DNA of 64,000 nt, from NCBI GenBank assembly GCA_020226215.1, contig CM035226.1:66549455-66613454 (forward strand), in the 5' to 3' direction. Below, one piece after another: positions 47,791 through 59,132 of this stretch. The stretch is from Sindora glabra (Eukaryota > Streptophyta > Magnoliopsida > Fabales > Fabaceae). Both the position numbers and the translations under genes were made by a program. The notes beneath the pieces were generated by a model, which worked only from the letters and a program-made list of their open reading frames with translations, had not been told where the DNA came from and did not search any database. The number at the start of each line of letters is the position of its first letter. Position 1 is the stretch's first letter.

Positions 47791-49060
47791 GGCTAGGAAA
47801 AGGTAGACTCGAGCTAGAATGCCTTAAAGACAAACTAGAACACATCTAGAAATATCCAAGCATGAAGCTTCCATAAATATAATTCTAAAAAGCTTGCATA
47901 TAGTAGAAAGAGAATTGCTCAAAGGTTCAGCATGGGTTACGATAATACAATAAATTCTGGAAAAAGTCTTAGCCTAAACCTAGTAACCTCCTACTCTACC
48001 TCTAACTTCACTAATGTCAAGGCAACAAGTTCTCTTATTGCCTCTAAAGGAATGGTTATAGATAGTGCACAAATTTTAAAAAATGAACCCCCAAAGTACG
48101 ATAATACAAATCTAACAGTAGATCTTTATCAATTTATAAAACTAATAAAACTTGCAGATTGTTGTAATGTAGTGAGAATATGATGATGGAATTAGTAAGC
48201 TACTAATTAAAAGATGTGGCTTATTTTTTGTATGTCCACAACATTAGACCAATAATTGTTGCTAATGAGCCAATCACCTAGAGGCAATTTCAAGCCAATC
48301 TGATGGATAGGTTTCTACTACCAAGTGTCTATGAGACAAAGGCCTATGAATTTGAAAGATTGACCTAGTGTTTATGAAGTAGCTTAATAGCTTAATGTGA
48401 TGCATAATTCACTTACTTCTCCTAATATGTGAAACATTTAGTACTTATAGAAAAAGGTAAAGTGAATTAGTTTATATAAAATTTTTAAGATTATTTCTAT
48501 AATCGAGTGGAAGTTTTTGATAGAATAATGTACAAGCAAGCTTTAAATCAAGCAATCAAAATGAAGATATGCATTAAGAAGAGATAGGGTAGAAAAATAA
48601 GTTTGGGAAAAAGAAAAATAAAATTTCAACGAGAAAGTAGCAAAGATATGGGAAAAGTGGTAACGGTTTAGAATGTGCTAGCTAGAAATGCATGGATAGG
48701 AAGAAATAGATTTTCAGATTGAAGAAATTTCCAAAGAAGAACTCCTCATAGTATATTAGAAGTAGGTCCTAATATTTCAAATAGGACTTATTCATTTCCA
48801 AATCCACCTAATACACTTCCTTATTGTCAATGATGTAATTTTAGTCATTTCAAGCCATGTGGATCTTACTTCAGATATGGACAAATGGGATGTCGAGCTT
48901 TTGAGTGCATAATTGCCAAGCAAGGAAGCAACATTTCTACCTTTAGCATGTAACCTACCTAAAATATAACTATAACAAACCCGCTAACAATGTCAATTAG
49001 GAAAAATAAAAAGAAAGAGCTAGTTAGGGCTCAAGCAAGGGTGATCACTATGACACGCGA
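47791..49060 (+). pseudogene. gag region of the chromovirus, broken
   Basis: An ATG at 47,791 opens with Arg/Lys-rich codons but soon meets stops. The frame at 47,932-48,183 contains LKNEPPKYDNTNLTVDLYQF, the start of the retrotransposon gag domain. Further pieces are MDRFLLPSVYETKAYEFER (about 48,303) and a zinc-knuckle-like segment with YFRYGQMGCRAFEC (about 48,872). In that segment one knuckle Cys is Tyr/Arg-changed and the His is Cys, so it would not bind zinc as CCHC. Confidence 0.75.
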
Positions 49061-50438
49061 AGAGGCATAGGCTTCTAATGTAGTGATGACAAGTACTATT
49101 TTAGTTGAAACTTTTTTGATAAAAGTGTTATTTTATCATAGCGCTAGGTATTCATTTATATTTAGAAATTAAGTAGTTAAACTTTTAAAACCATTAGATG
49201 AATTAGACAAATCTTTATTAGTAAATACACTAGAAGGAGATATTATCTTTGCAACTCACCATGTTAAAGGGCGTATGATATAGATAGATGAACATTCCAC
49301 TTTGATTAACTTAATTGTATTATAGATAGAGGATTATGATATAATTTTAGGAATGAATTGGTTATCAAAATATTATACTTGTGTTGACTGCTATCACAAA
49401 ACTGTAACTAACTAACTAGTGAGGAAAGAAGTTTAAGTTTTTCAAGTTGAAAAGAAGGTAGGAATGCCTATTTTTGTACCATGTGCAAAAGTTTGAAAAA
49501 TTAGTAGATAAAGGGTGCATTGTGTAGATAGCTTCAATAAAGGAAATTCAAAAGGAAAAAGTGGGAACAAATGAAGTTTTCATAGTAAAAGAATTTTTGA
49601 TGTTTTTTCGGAAGATTTATTGGGATTAGGATCAAATTAGGAAATTGAATTTACAATTACAACTATTTTGGGATATCTTCAATTTCTATAGCACCTTCTT
49701 GGATAGCACTAGCAAAATTAAAAGAATTGAAGGAGTAATTACAAGATTTGTTAAATAAAGGTTTTACACAACCTAGTACATCACTATAAAGAGTGCTAGT
49801 GTTATTTCTAAAAAAGAAAGATGGTATGTTATGACTGTGTATTGATTACTGGTAGTTGAATAAGGTTACTATTAAGAACAAGTGCCCTCTATAAAAAATA
49901 AACAATTTATTTAACTAACTGCAAGAATCCTAATATTTCTCAAAAATTGATTTACAATCAAGTTACCATCAATTGAAAATTTGGATGGAAAATATACCAA
50001 AAATGACATTTTAAACTTGTTATAACCATTATAAGTGCTTAGTTATCTCATTTAGATTAATCAAAGCTCCTGTAACATTTATGGATTTGATGAACTGCAT
50101 TTTCAAACCTTTCTTAGATAAATTTATTGTTATGTTCATTGATGATATCTTAGTATATTCCAAAAGTGAGCAGAAGTATGCGCAACATTTAGGAATCAAA
50201 TTACAAACATTGCAAAGCATAAGTTGCATGCTGAATTCTCAAAGTGTAAGTTTTGAATGAAGAAAATACATTTCTTAAGTCACGTAGTGTCACAGAAAGG
50301 AATACAAGTAGACCCTCAAAAGGTGGAAGTTATGTTTAAATGGCCACAACCATCCTCGGTGATTGAAATATATAGTTTTCTTAGGCTGGTTGGATATTAT
50401 AAGAGGTTTTTAAAAGACTTCTTGAGAATAGTTACACC
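49061..50438 (+). pseudogene. Protease and reverse transcriptase (N-terminal part), broken
   Basis: The protease piece at about 49,087 reads TILVETFLIKVLFYHSARYSFI; the active-site DSGA is replaced by YHSA. The phrase ILGMNWLSKYYTCVDCYHKT follows (49,349). RT pieces run from about 49,600 (FSEDLLGLG) through the catalytic FIDDILVYSKS at 50,135-50,167, which is intact. The open frame 50,257-50,475 gives KKIHFLSHVVSQKGIQVDPQ and WPQPSSVIEIYSFLRLVGYY. The reading is cut after IVTP by the nested LTR at 50,439. Confidence 0.85.
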
Positions 50439-51438
50439 TGTTGGTATGTATTTTAGGAACCAATCATATAGATGATTGATATAATACATAATGTATTATG
50501 TTTTATTTCAGGCAATGTAATTATTATATTTTATTTTTAATTTTTTGCATAATTTATAACTTAATATGTCCCTAGAATAGTTTTACTATTCCTAAAATAC
50601 CCTTAGTCAAGTATTATTATGAAAGGGATAGTAATAGTACATTGAAACTGGCATGTATAGTGACTGATGATTATGAATCATGGATATGTGATATCAAGTT
50701 AATACATGAGTACATTATTAGTGAACAGATGTACTGGACTGACCCAATATGAGAATACTACATAAATAACACTCTTGTCATTAGTAGTTCTCATATGGTC
50801 ACAATTGCATATAGTCCTTTGACTTGAAGTCACTACGGTTCCTTACATGAGGGGTTACTCACTTTAATATCGTCTTATGTCACCTTTAATCGAGATGATA
50901 AGTAGGGCGTTGATTGGGTGTGTCACGAATCATGCAGAGGGAAGTGAGTGAATAGATGGAATTTTGTTACTCTTATAAAAGAGATATATTCTTAAGCTCC
51001 TTGATTGAGTGAGACTTAGAAATGCATGGCAATGCTCAAATAAATCAATATGTGATATTGATAATTTATTTTAAAGTTTACTTAGTATTAAGAAATATAA
51101 ATTAAATATTGACGAGGATGACACGCTTCATGCCTCCAGTTCAATTTGGATATTATTACAAAAAGAATTATGATACAAAATGTTGATCATGTATTAGGTG
51201 GATATCAAATCATAGACATTCTTACTACTTGAGTGGTAGTGATGTATTGTTAGATACCGCTCACTGTCTATAACTTAATAATAAGTCATTGTTAACATGG
51301 TAAGAATCTACAGGATCACACAAAAAGAGTAGGAATAAGATAATAATTAATTAGACTTTAATTATATTAATATTTAATTAATTAGACTTATTTTTATGCA
51401 TATATATTATTATTAAGAATAATAATATGTTGTTTACG

Positions 51439-51440
<2 letters not shown>

Positions 51441-51469
<29 letters not shown>
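51441..51469. repeat. TA microsatellite within the nested LTR
   Basis: About 14 TA units. Confidence 0.85.
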
Positions 51470-51475
<6 letters not shown>

Positions 51476-51761
51476 TGTGATATTATTTGATATTAAAGTA
51501 GTATTAAATAATTACGTTATCAGATATTAGATAAATATATTATGAGATAATATTATTTTGATATTTGATAACTATATGTAATTATCTAATATTAAGATAG
51601 TTATATTATAAGATAATATTATTATCTAATATTAGATAATTAATAGATAAGTCCTATCTCTCCTCATTATCTCTAGGATAAGGATAAGATGAGTTGTTAA
51701 GTGTAATTAGGATTTTGGAAGCATTATCCTAGTAGGATTAGGATTGTGGCTTAACTAAGTT

Positions 51762-51770
51762 CTATAAAAG
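51762..51770 (+). promoter_or_regulatory. TATA box of the nested solo LTR
   Basis: CTATAAAAGGGG lies about 320 bp before the LTR end, the usual place for the U3/R boundary promoter. Confidence 0.6.
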
Positions 51771-52086
51771 GGGACTTGAGGGCAACACTTAAGATACACA
51801 CTCATAAGCTTCCATAAAACTTAAATCACTCAGAACATATCCAATCCTAAATCCTAGAGAGAAAAACGCATCCTAATAGATTCGTGGTGGGTGAGAGGTC
51901 ATTGTTCACTCCGTGTGGATTTCGATTGACATTTGATTCATCCGCTCTCAAGTTTTGATCAATAGAAATACGAGTGCCCAATAGGTAAAACCCTAATCAT
52001 TAATTTATGCCTTTTGCATGGATCCTAGGTAGAATTCAGATTAAATTTTAAATTTTCATTGCGTATGATAATCCGAATTCCTAACA

Positions 52087-54064
52087 ACACCTTTGACCAA
52101 GTTAATCATAAAAAAGTCAAGTTTGTGTAGGAATGATGAATATGACAAGAGTTTTCAAAAATTGAAAGAATGCCTTACTTCTATTTGTGTTAGTATTGCC
52201 TAATAGTGCAGGAGGATATACAGTGTATTGTGATACTTCTATAGTTAGATTAGGATGCATATTAATATAGAATGGTAAAGTGATAACTTACATATCTCAC
52301 TAATTAAAGAAGCATGAGACAATTTATCCCACTTATGACTTAGAAATGGTAGCTATGGTGTTTACTTTGGAAATATGGAGAAATTACTTATATGAGGCTA
52401 TTGTGAAACTTATATAGACCATAAAAGCCTTAAATATATTTTTAAATAAAAAGAACTCAATAGGCCATAAAAAAGTGGATAAAGTTTGTAAAAGATTATA
52501 ATTACTCAATTTATTATCATTCGGGTAAGGTTAATGTAGTTGCCAATGCTTTAAGTTGAAAAGCTCCTAAAGGTAAGGAAAAGAAATTGAAAGAAAATAA
52601 AAAAGCATATTTAACTTGTATAGTGGTACATTCTATTATAATAAATCAAATCAAAACAACCTTAAAAGAAGAGATCCCCCATATAAGTAGTTAAAGAGTA
52701 AACCCATGAATGAAAAAGAGATTATACTATTTTAATAGTAAATGAAAATGGAGTGATTAAGAGCAGGAATTGACTATGAGTGCTCATAATCCTAAGAAAA
52801 GAAGTATTGAAAAAAGCCCATGAATCATTTTATACAATATATCCTAGTGCGACCATGATATATCAAAGTTTGAAAAATGTATATTGGTAGGACGGAATGA
52901 AGAAAGACATGCAGGAATATGTGATCAAAATGCTTAACTAGTCAATATGTAAAAACAAAGTATCAATGCCCGACAAGATTTTATCAAAACATTTATAACC
53001 CTAAATGGAAATGGGAAAGTGTTATGATGGATTATATAGTCAAGTTGCCACGAATTAGTAAAGGATATGATTTTATATGGATAATTGTAGATCATCTTAC
53101 ATGGACCGCATATTTCCTACTAGTAAAGACAACATACATTACATTGCAATATGCTAAGCTGTACTTAGATAAAATTATTCCTTTGTACGGTATACTACTT
53201 ACAATCATTTTAGATCGAGGATTACAATTTACTTCTCAATTTTGGCAATTATTCTAGGAAATGTTAGGTATTTCATTACAATTTAGTATATCATTTCATC
53301 TATGAACTAATGGATAGTCTAAAAGAATAATCCAAACTTTTAGAAGACATGTTAAGAGCCTGTGCAATTGAGTTTGCAAGGAGTTGGGACAAACACTTGC
53401 CATTGATAGAGCTCATTTATAACAATAGTTATCATACCATTTTACAGATAGCCCTGTTTAAATCTTTATATGGCAAAAAATATAGATCACCCATTAGATA
53501 GTTCAAATCAGGAGAAATTAAAATGATTGGCCCCCACTTAATCAAGGACGCCATTAATAAAGTCAAATCATTAGAGAAAATCTATAAGCAGCTCAAAGTT
53601 AACATAAACCTTATGTAGATAATAGATGAAAGGAATTATAATTCCAAAGAGGTGATCGTGTATTTCTAAAAGTATTACCAATAAAAGGAATAATGAGATT
53701 CGAAAAGAAAGGAAAGTTGACCCTAAGGTATGTAAGTCTATGTATGATCACAAACTAATCAGAAAGGTTGCTTATCAACAGAATTAGTAGAAAACATGAA
53801 AGTAATTCATCCGATTTTTCATATGTTAATATTGAGAAAATACATTCTAGATGAATCCTATGTATTAAAAGAAGTGTCGATAGAATTAGATTCAAAGTTA
53901 GTTATGAAGAGCAACCTATGCAAATTGTTAATAAATAAGTAAGGAAGTTGCATTCCAAAAAGACTATAATGGCAAAAGTAATATAGGAAAAACATTGAGA
54001 ACAAGAAGCTACATTAAAATTAGAATAAGATATAAAAGAGAAGTATCCAACCTTATTTAGTAAG

Positions 54065-54066
<2 letters not shown>
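52087..54066 (+). pseudogene. RT/RNase H remainder, integrase and chromodomain-like region, broken
   Basis: The RNase H part (about 52,145-52,560) shows FQKLKECLTS and YCDTS-like pieces. Integrase covers about 52,800-53,650. The open frame 53,024-53,257 contains MDYIVKLPRISKGYDFIWII and DRGLQFTSQFWQL, with the core Asp residues; the following FHL*TNG*SKR region, which holds the third acidic residue, has stops. KGVMRFGKKGKLSPRY-like text is at about 53,683. The C-terminus (about 53,890-54,055) reads SYEEQPMQIVNK through EKYPTLFSK, the layout of a chromodomain. The chromodomain normally steers integration by binding histone marks. Confidence 0.82.

Positions 54067-54160
<94 letters not shown>
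54067..54160. repeat. Long TA microsatellite (about 47 units)
   Basis: 94 bp of uninterrupted TA lie between the polyprotein end and the polypurine tract. This is expected to be highly variable in length, and the length shown may be an assembly estimate. Confidence 0.95.
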
Positions 54161-54162
<2 letters not shown>

Positions 54163-54220
54163 TCATTGAGAATTCTATTTATTTCTATCTAAATTTTTAA
54201 GTTTGAAGGAGGAGTATTTT

Positions 54221-54236
54221 TAAAAGGGGAAGAACT
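54221..54236 (+). other. Polypurine tract of the chromovirus
   Basis: TAAAAGGGGAAGAACT lies immediately before the 3' LTR start, as required for plus-strand priming. Confidence 0.75.
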
Positions 54237-57200
54237 TGTAATACCCTAATAAAGCAAGAAAATTTAAGAAAATTTTTGAATAGAAACTACCTTTACAGAA
54301 GCCTGATAATGTAATTGGATAAAGTTCAAATAAATAATATAGATAGTTAGAGGTTTATTTATCTAAAATTTTGGTACAATTTATATCAAGCATTAGTATG
54401 GGTCAAAATATAATTAAAACTTGACATTAAGTATAGGAAAATTATACGAAGGCCCAATAAGAAATTAAGGATCCAAGTAGCCTAAAATCAACTCGGGTAA
54501 CCAAAAATCTAGAAATTAAGCTCAAAATTGAAATAAATCATTTTGGTTTGCTTGGACTAACTTAGCTTAACTTATTTTGGCCAAAATAAGATTTCCAAAA
54601 CAAAAAATTCAGGCTCAAAACAAGGCCTAATCTTATAAAAGAAGCTTATGGCATTTTGATGAAAAAGTAAAAAATTAGAAGTATTTGTTAGCAAGCATTC
54701 CTAAGCAATTTATTTGGTTAAATTTTTGTGGATTTAAGAAGAAAATATTCTAATTTAAGGCTAGCAAAACTTTGCCCTATGTGCAAAAAATTATTAGCCA
54801 AATTTTTATGAAAATATAAATTAGAAAACTTACACTATAAGCTTTAGAAATTAGGGTTTATAAAAAGCCTTTTAGGTTATTTTTTCTATATATTTTATTG
54901 CTCATTTCTTAGCTCATTCCCATCCAAAATAGCTCTTCAAAGGAGTTCTATTAGGGTTTTCCATTTTCTAACTTTTTTAAGAGATTTCATCAGATTTTAC
55001 TAAGGCAACTTAGGTTCTTTTATATTTCCTTTAAGTTTTTATGCTCATCTCCTATTTAAAAATTTTTAAAATGTAAAATTTTAGTAAAGCTACTCTTTTT
55101 CTGTTGTAAAAGGTATTTGAAAGGTTAGAGACTTAAGAAGTTGAGGTGAGTGGCAATTACTCCTTATTCTATTGAGTTTTTTCATAAAAGATGAAGAAAT
55201 TTGATATCAATTCTCATTGGAATGTAAACTGACTTGTGATGTTGAAGGGTTTGGTTTTGATATTGTATAAATGTTAATATAAGGATATAATGTTGGTATT
55301 ATAGTGTTAAGATGAGTGAGAGACGGTTTGTTAAGCTTTTCCTTAGGAAATTACTATAGAAAAAAATTATGGAAACAAGATTTTGCTAAGAAACTTTAAT
55401 GGTATGTTTCCATTTCACTTTGGAGTTTGGTGTTAAAAATTGCTTTAATTTCAATTTTTAGTATAATAATGTTATAAATAGTGTTAAGTTTGGTGTAAAA
55501 AAATTTAAAATTTTTTAGAGTTATGAAAAGTGCAATTAAGTGGACTTTGGATATAATAGACTAAAACAGAATTACGAATTCTCTACGTTGCTATATGGTC
55601 TTATTTGTGACCTAATTTGATTGAAAAAACTAAATTAATTGATTTTTTTATTATTAATATATTAGTAAACTTGCATAAAAATTTGCTATCAATTGGATTT
55701 GATTTGGATGCTTAGAAGGCTTTTTTTTTAAAGCAACTTCAAGATTGCCTAAAATTGATAATTTTGAGTTTTTAATTCTATATGAATAGTAATCATATGA
55801 AATTTTTGTGAAATAATGATATTTTTCATCATTTAACATGTTAAGAATGTTGCATCAAAAACTGGTGATAATTAGAAGTGGTTTGAATATTATAAAGGGG
55901 CTTTTGTTGAAATTACTTACATGTTGTCTTGTTTTGCAACTCTTTATTTTGGTATTGAGTGAATAGTACTCAAGAGCTATAAAATTGTAAAAAAGAATTT
56001 GTGTTTGATGCTTATTAATGTATTGGAAGCATTAAATTAAACTTTAGTTAAATTTTAAATTGATATGGAAGCTTAAAAAAGCACTAAACTATGGAAAATC
56101 TCTACCACTCAGCATGTATAATATTTGGTATTTCATATAAATAAATGTTGCAAATGATTGAAAATTGTAATACATTGATGATACATGAGCTATGAATTTC
56201 TAACCTTTCCAAAGAATTAAGTAATGTCATTATTTTAAATAGAAAGGTTGCGTATCAACCTTAGATATAATGCTTTATGATGATAGGAATTGGATATGTA
56301 TGAGAATAGTAAAATTTCATAACATAGTTAGTATTTTAACCATATCCTATGAAATGAGTAATTGATAGTACAATAAGTATTTTTATATTACTTATCTTGA
56401 ATTTGATTTATGGGGATAGATATACATCCTTCAAAGAAAAGGAGACAAGTGGTAAAGTGTGGAGGGATAAGATTTGTAGCTTAATGCCTAAAATCCCGAA
56501 GGATAAGGTTAAACCGAAAATATAAGGAGAAACTTATGTACCAACTGTTATAATTTTTTCTAACAAACTTTATAAACTATTTATACAAGAATTTTAATCG
56601 TTCATTGTTCTATCCTATTATATTTATGTCCCTAATTTATAATGGTGAGTACTCCATAGAAAAAAGAGAAAAGTAGTTATTCACTGAGTATTTTAAAACT
56701 TAAACTCTCTGTTGTTGATTTTTTATTTACATATTCAAAATATGGATAACCAAGGAATAACTAATATTTGTACAAGAGCCTTCTTGACACCCTAGGGAAC
56801 TTTCCAAGTTAAATTCCAATATAAATTCTAGATTACAGTGTTAGGGCCTTGCATTGATTATTTTTTGAGACTTAGAAAATTAAATTTGGAGTTAAATCCT
56901 TATGTCATTAATCTTATTTTACCTAACCATTCTGAGGAGGATATATTTAATAGTTCTAATTCTATCAATATTATAAATCCTCCATTTTCCTCATCTATTG
57001 AATTTGATCCTGAGGAAGACCCTGAATGGAAATAAAATAGGTTAAATTAGGAATTTTTTACTTACAACATTGTATTTAAATATTTGTTTTTGAAAAAAAC
57101 TTCAATAGTTTAGTATAAATCCTTCTATGTATATAAATTATATTTTATATTTTCAATTGCACATACAACTAATTCCTACTTTCTACAAATGCCTATTTTT

Positions 57201-57329
57201 ATCTTTAGCAAAGTTAAATAGTAAAGAGTTAAAAATGTTTTAAAGACTTGTAAGCACAATTAAGTAGCAAAGTGATACTAGTCAGGTAATTTTATGCTAG
57301 TTACATTATTTGAAATGCAGGTGGTGACA
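54237..57329 (+). repeat. 3' LTR of the chromovirus (3,093 bp)
   Basis: It starts TGTAATACCC and ends GGTGGTGACA. It keeps the 808-bp segment (55,905-56,712) missing from the 5' LTR. The same segment is partly recognisable in the solo LTR at 2,734-5,522, so it is ancestral. Confidence 0.88.
56742..57035 (+). pseudogene. LTR-borne reading frame of 98 codons in the 3' LTR
   Basis: From ATG (MDNQGITNI...) to TAA (...PEEDPEWK) with two internal stops (a TAG at 56,793-56,795 and one at 56,829-56,831). After the second stop the frame is open and ends in a Ser-rich, acidic tail (SSSIEFDPEEDPEWK). The 5' LTR carries the same frame without indels. I know no function; the acidic C-terminus is the only compositional hint. 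See the related finding. Confidence 0.5.
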
Positions 57330-57334
57330 TGAAA

Positions 57335-58012
57335 TCTAGGACCTCTCTCTAATAAATTAGATTAAATCTACTTGCTAATTTTAGAAATTCAAGAACAAAA
57401 GCCTATAGAATAAAATATTCACATAAACCAAAATATCTAAGTAGGACTTAATTCTAAATGATCACTAACTTAACCTTAACTAAATACTCTACATTATTAA
57501 TGCATTCCTTAATTTAAATCCATAAATTATTACCAATTATATCAGTTCACAAGATAATTTTAATAATATATAAGAATAATAATTTTCTCAGACTTTAAAA
57601 CTCACTCCCTGCTTACTTTTTCATGTTTTTCCTTATGGATTGTATTTTTTAATTGAATTTGGGCACAAGCACTATTTATCTATACATTGTGGTCAATGCA
57701 TTGCTTAAATTTCAAAATATGGAAGATGGAGTATCCATTAATCCTCCCAAGAACATCGCCTATTTTTATTTCTTTATTTTTCTTCAAATTGAAAGTAGAA
57801 GGCCTACACTTGTTACTTTCATGAGCGTCTGGAGTAAAATATTTAAAATTGAAGTACCATAAAAATTGTTGGCTAAGAAGATCTAATTTCATGAAATCCT
57901 TTTTTTCTTAACTTCTAAAAGAACACTTTAATGGCTAAGCATTAAATTTCTATACAAATATGATTAATGACATAATAATGAAATAAAAGCAAAATTAGTA
58001 AAAGTTATAATT
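57335..58012. other. AT-rich DNA, no gene recognised
   Basis: Two overlapping open frames on opposite strands (57,653-57,862 and 57,680-57,892) have no recognisable content and I treat both as chance. Confidence 0.5.
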
Positions 58013-58867
58013 TGTTAGGAAAAGACGGATATAAGAATTGCGGAAGCGAACCCTTTTCCCTCTTTATATGATTAAGGTAGGCAATTACAAAGTAAAAAAT
58101 AAAGATGGGAACACATAAATTTTATGTGGAAAACCCCTCAAAAAATTGAAGGGAAAAACCACAGGACTTTAGGTCTAAAATCTTTCACTATGATTGTAGG
58201 ATTATAAAGATATTTTTCTTAGTACAACTCTAGAGGATTTCATGACACCACACCCACTAGAATGGATTATAAGAATTTTGCTCCACCCAATTTGATGGAT
58301 CATTCTTGCCTTTGTGGTGGAACTCACACTACTTTGAGAAACACTCAAACTCTTCACTTAAAGTGGCTCCTATTATTTCTCTCCTTCCCTTAAAGAAACT
58401 CTCTTGTGAATTGCTTTGTTTATGTAACTTCCCCTCCTAGGACCTTTATTTATAGGAAAGGATTGGAAGCTTGTGCATGAATCTACCAAACTCTAGAAAA
58501 ATCTCCCATTTAATTCTTCTTTCTTTTTCTAAGTGGCCTTTGAATTTCCCAACTCTTGAAAATTGTAGTATTAAATATTTTTAATTTTTTCCAAAGCTTT
58601 GGGAATGCACCTTCCTATTGGTATTTGAAATTTCATTTTTGTTTAGTGGTCCACAATTAATGAAGGGACCAAAACCCCAGATAATTAGAATTTAGTTTCT
58701 TTGTAAAATTTTGGATTCAAATTTTAGGAGTTTAAAATTGTTAATTGATGTTTGTGTATGTGGGGAAGAGCGAGAGAGAATCATTTTACTTATATATTAG
58801 TCTTTTGTCACACTATTAAGTTCGTAACACAAAGGACTCAAGTTACGATAAAATCACTTGAATAACA
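58013..58867 (-). mobile_element. Solo LTR candidate in minus orientation
   Basis: The plus strand starts TGTTAGGAAAAGACGG at 58,013 and ends near AATAACA at 58,867, giving TGTTA/TAACA terminal inverted repeats. TAATT precedes the left end (58,008-58,012) and recurs one base after the right end (58,869-58,873). On the minus strand a TATA element (CCTATAAATAAAGG) lies at about 58,447-58,460. The paired GGAAAACCCC and GGGAAAAACCAC motifs (58,128-58,163) are familiar from plant LTR U5 regions. The right end is less certain than the left. Confidence 0.55.
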
Positions 58868-58873
58868 CTAATT

Positions 58874-59132
58874 TTTGGTTTTTAAAATTTTAATATTTTC
58901 ATGCAAAATCATCTCTTAAATAAGTGTAAGCATGACGGTTCTTTTTTGTCTTTTAATATATACTTCAAAATGTCTTTTAAAAAGAATATTTTAATATCAC
59001 TTACTAAAATAAAGAAATTATATTTACTAAAATAATTCAAATACTAACTATAATTAATAATAATTTCTTATATATAAAATTCATCGAAATAACATACAAA
59101 AAATATTTTAAATTATTTAAATATTTAATATA
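58874..59132. other. AT-rich spacer
   Basis: No gene or repeat is recognised. Confidence 0.6.

Larger units (their letters stand above)
50434..52091 (+). mobile_element. Nested solo LTR, 1,648 bp, with perfect 5-bp TSD
   Basis: The LTR runs from TGTTGGTATG (50,439) to TTCCTAACA (52,086), flanked by ACACC on both sides (50,434-50,438 and 52,087-52,091). Removing it together with one ACACC restores the RT reading IVTPLTKLI, the expected family sequence, so the insertion site is proven internally. It contains a TATA box (TATAAAAGG, about 51,764), a TA microsatellite (51,441-51,469) and an R/U5-like part of about 300 bp. Ends are imperfect inverted repeats (TGTTGG, CCTAACA). The family is probably copia-like; this is not proven. 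Confidence 0.93.
45363..57329 (+). mobile_element. Ty3/gypsy chromovirus (Tekay/Del type), complete in layout but dead, with nested solo LTR
   Basis: Layout: 5' LTR 45,363-47,627; primer site about 47,630; gag from about 47,791; protease; RT; nested solo LTR (50,439-52,086); rest of RT/RNase H; integrase; chromodomain-like C-terminus; TA microsatellite; polypurine tract 54,221-54,236; 3' LTR 54,237-57,329. Flanking pentamers are TAAAA (45,358-45,362) and TGAAA (57,330-57,334), a plausible TSD with one G-to-A change. The order PR-RT-RNaseH-IN-chromodomain places it among chromoviruses. Many stop codons (often TAG or TAA where TGG or CAG/CAA is expected) indicate long decay under C-to-T mutation. 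Confidence 0.9.
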
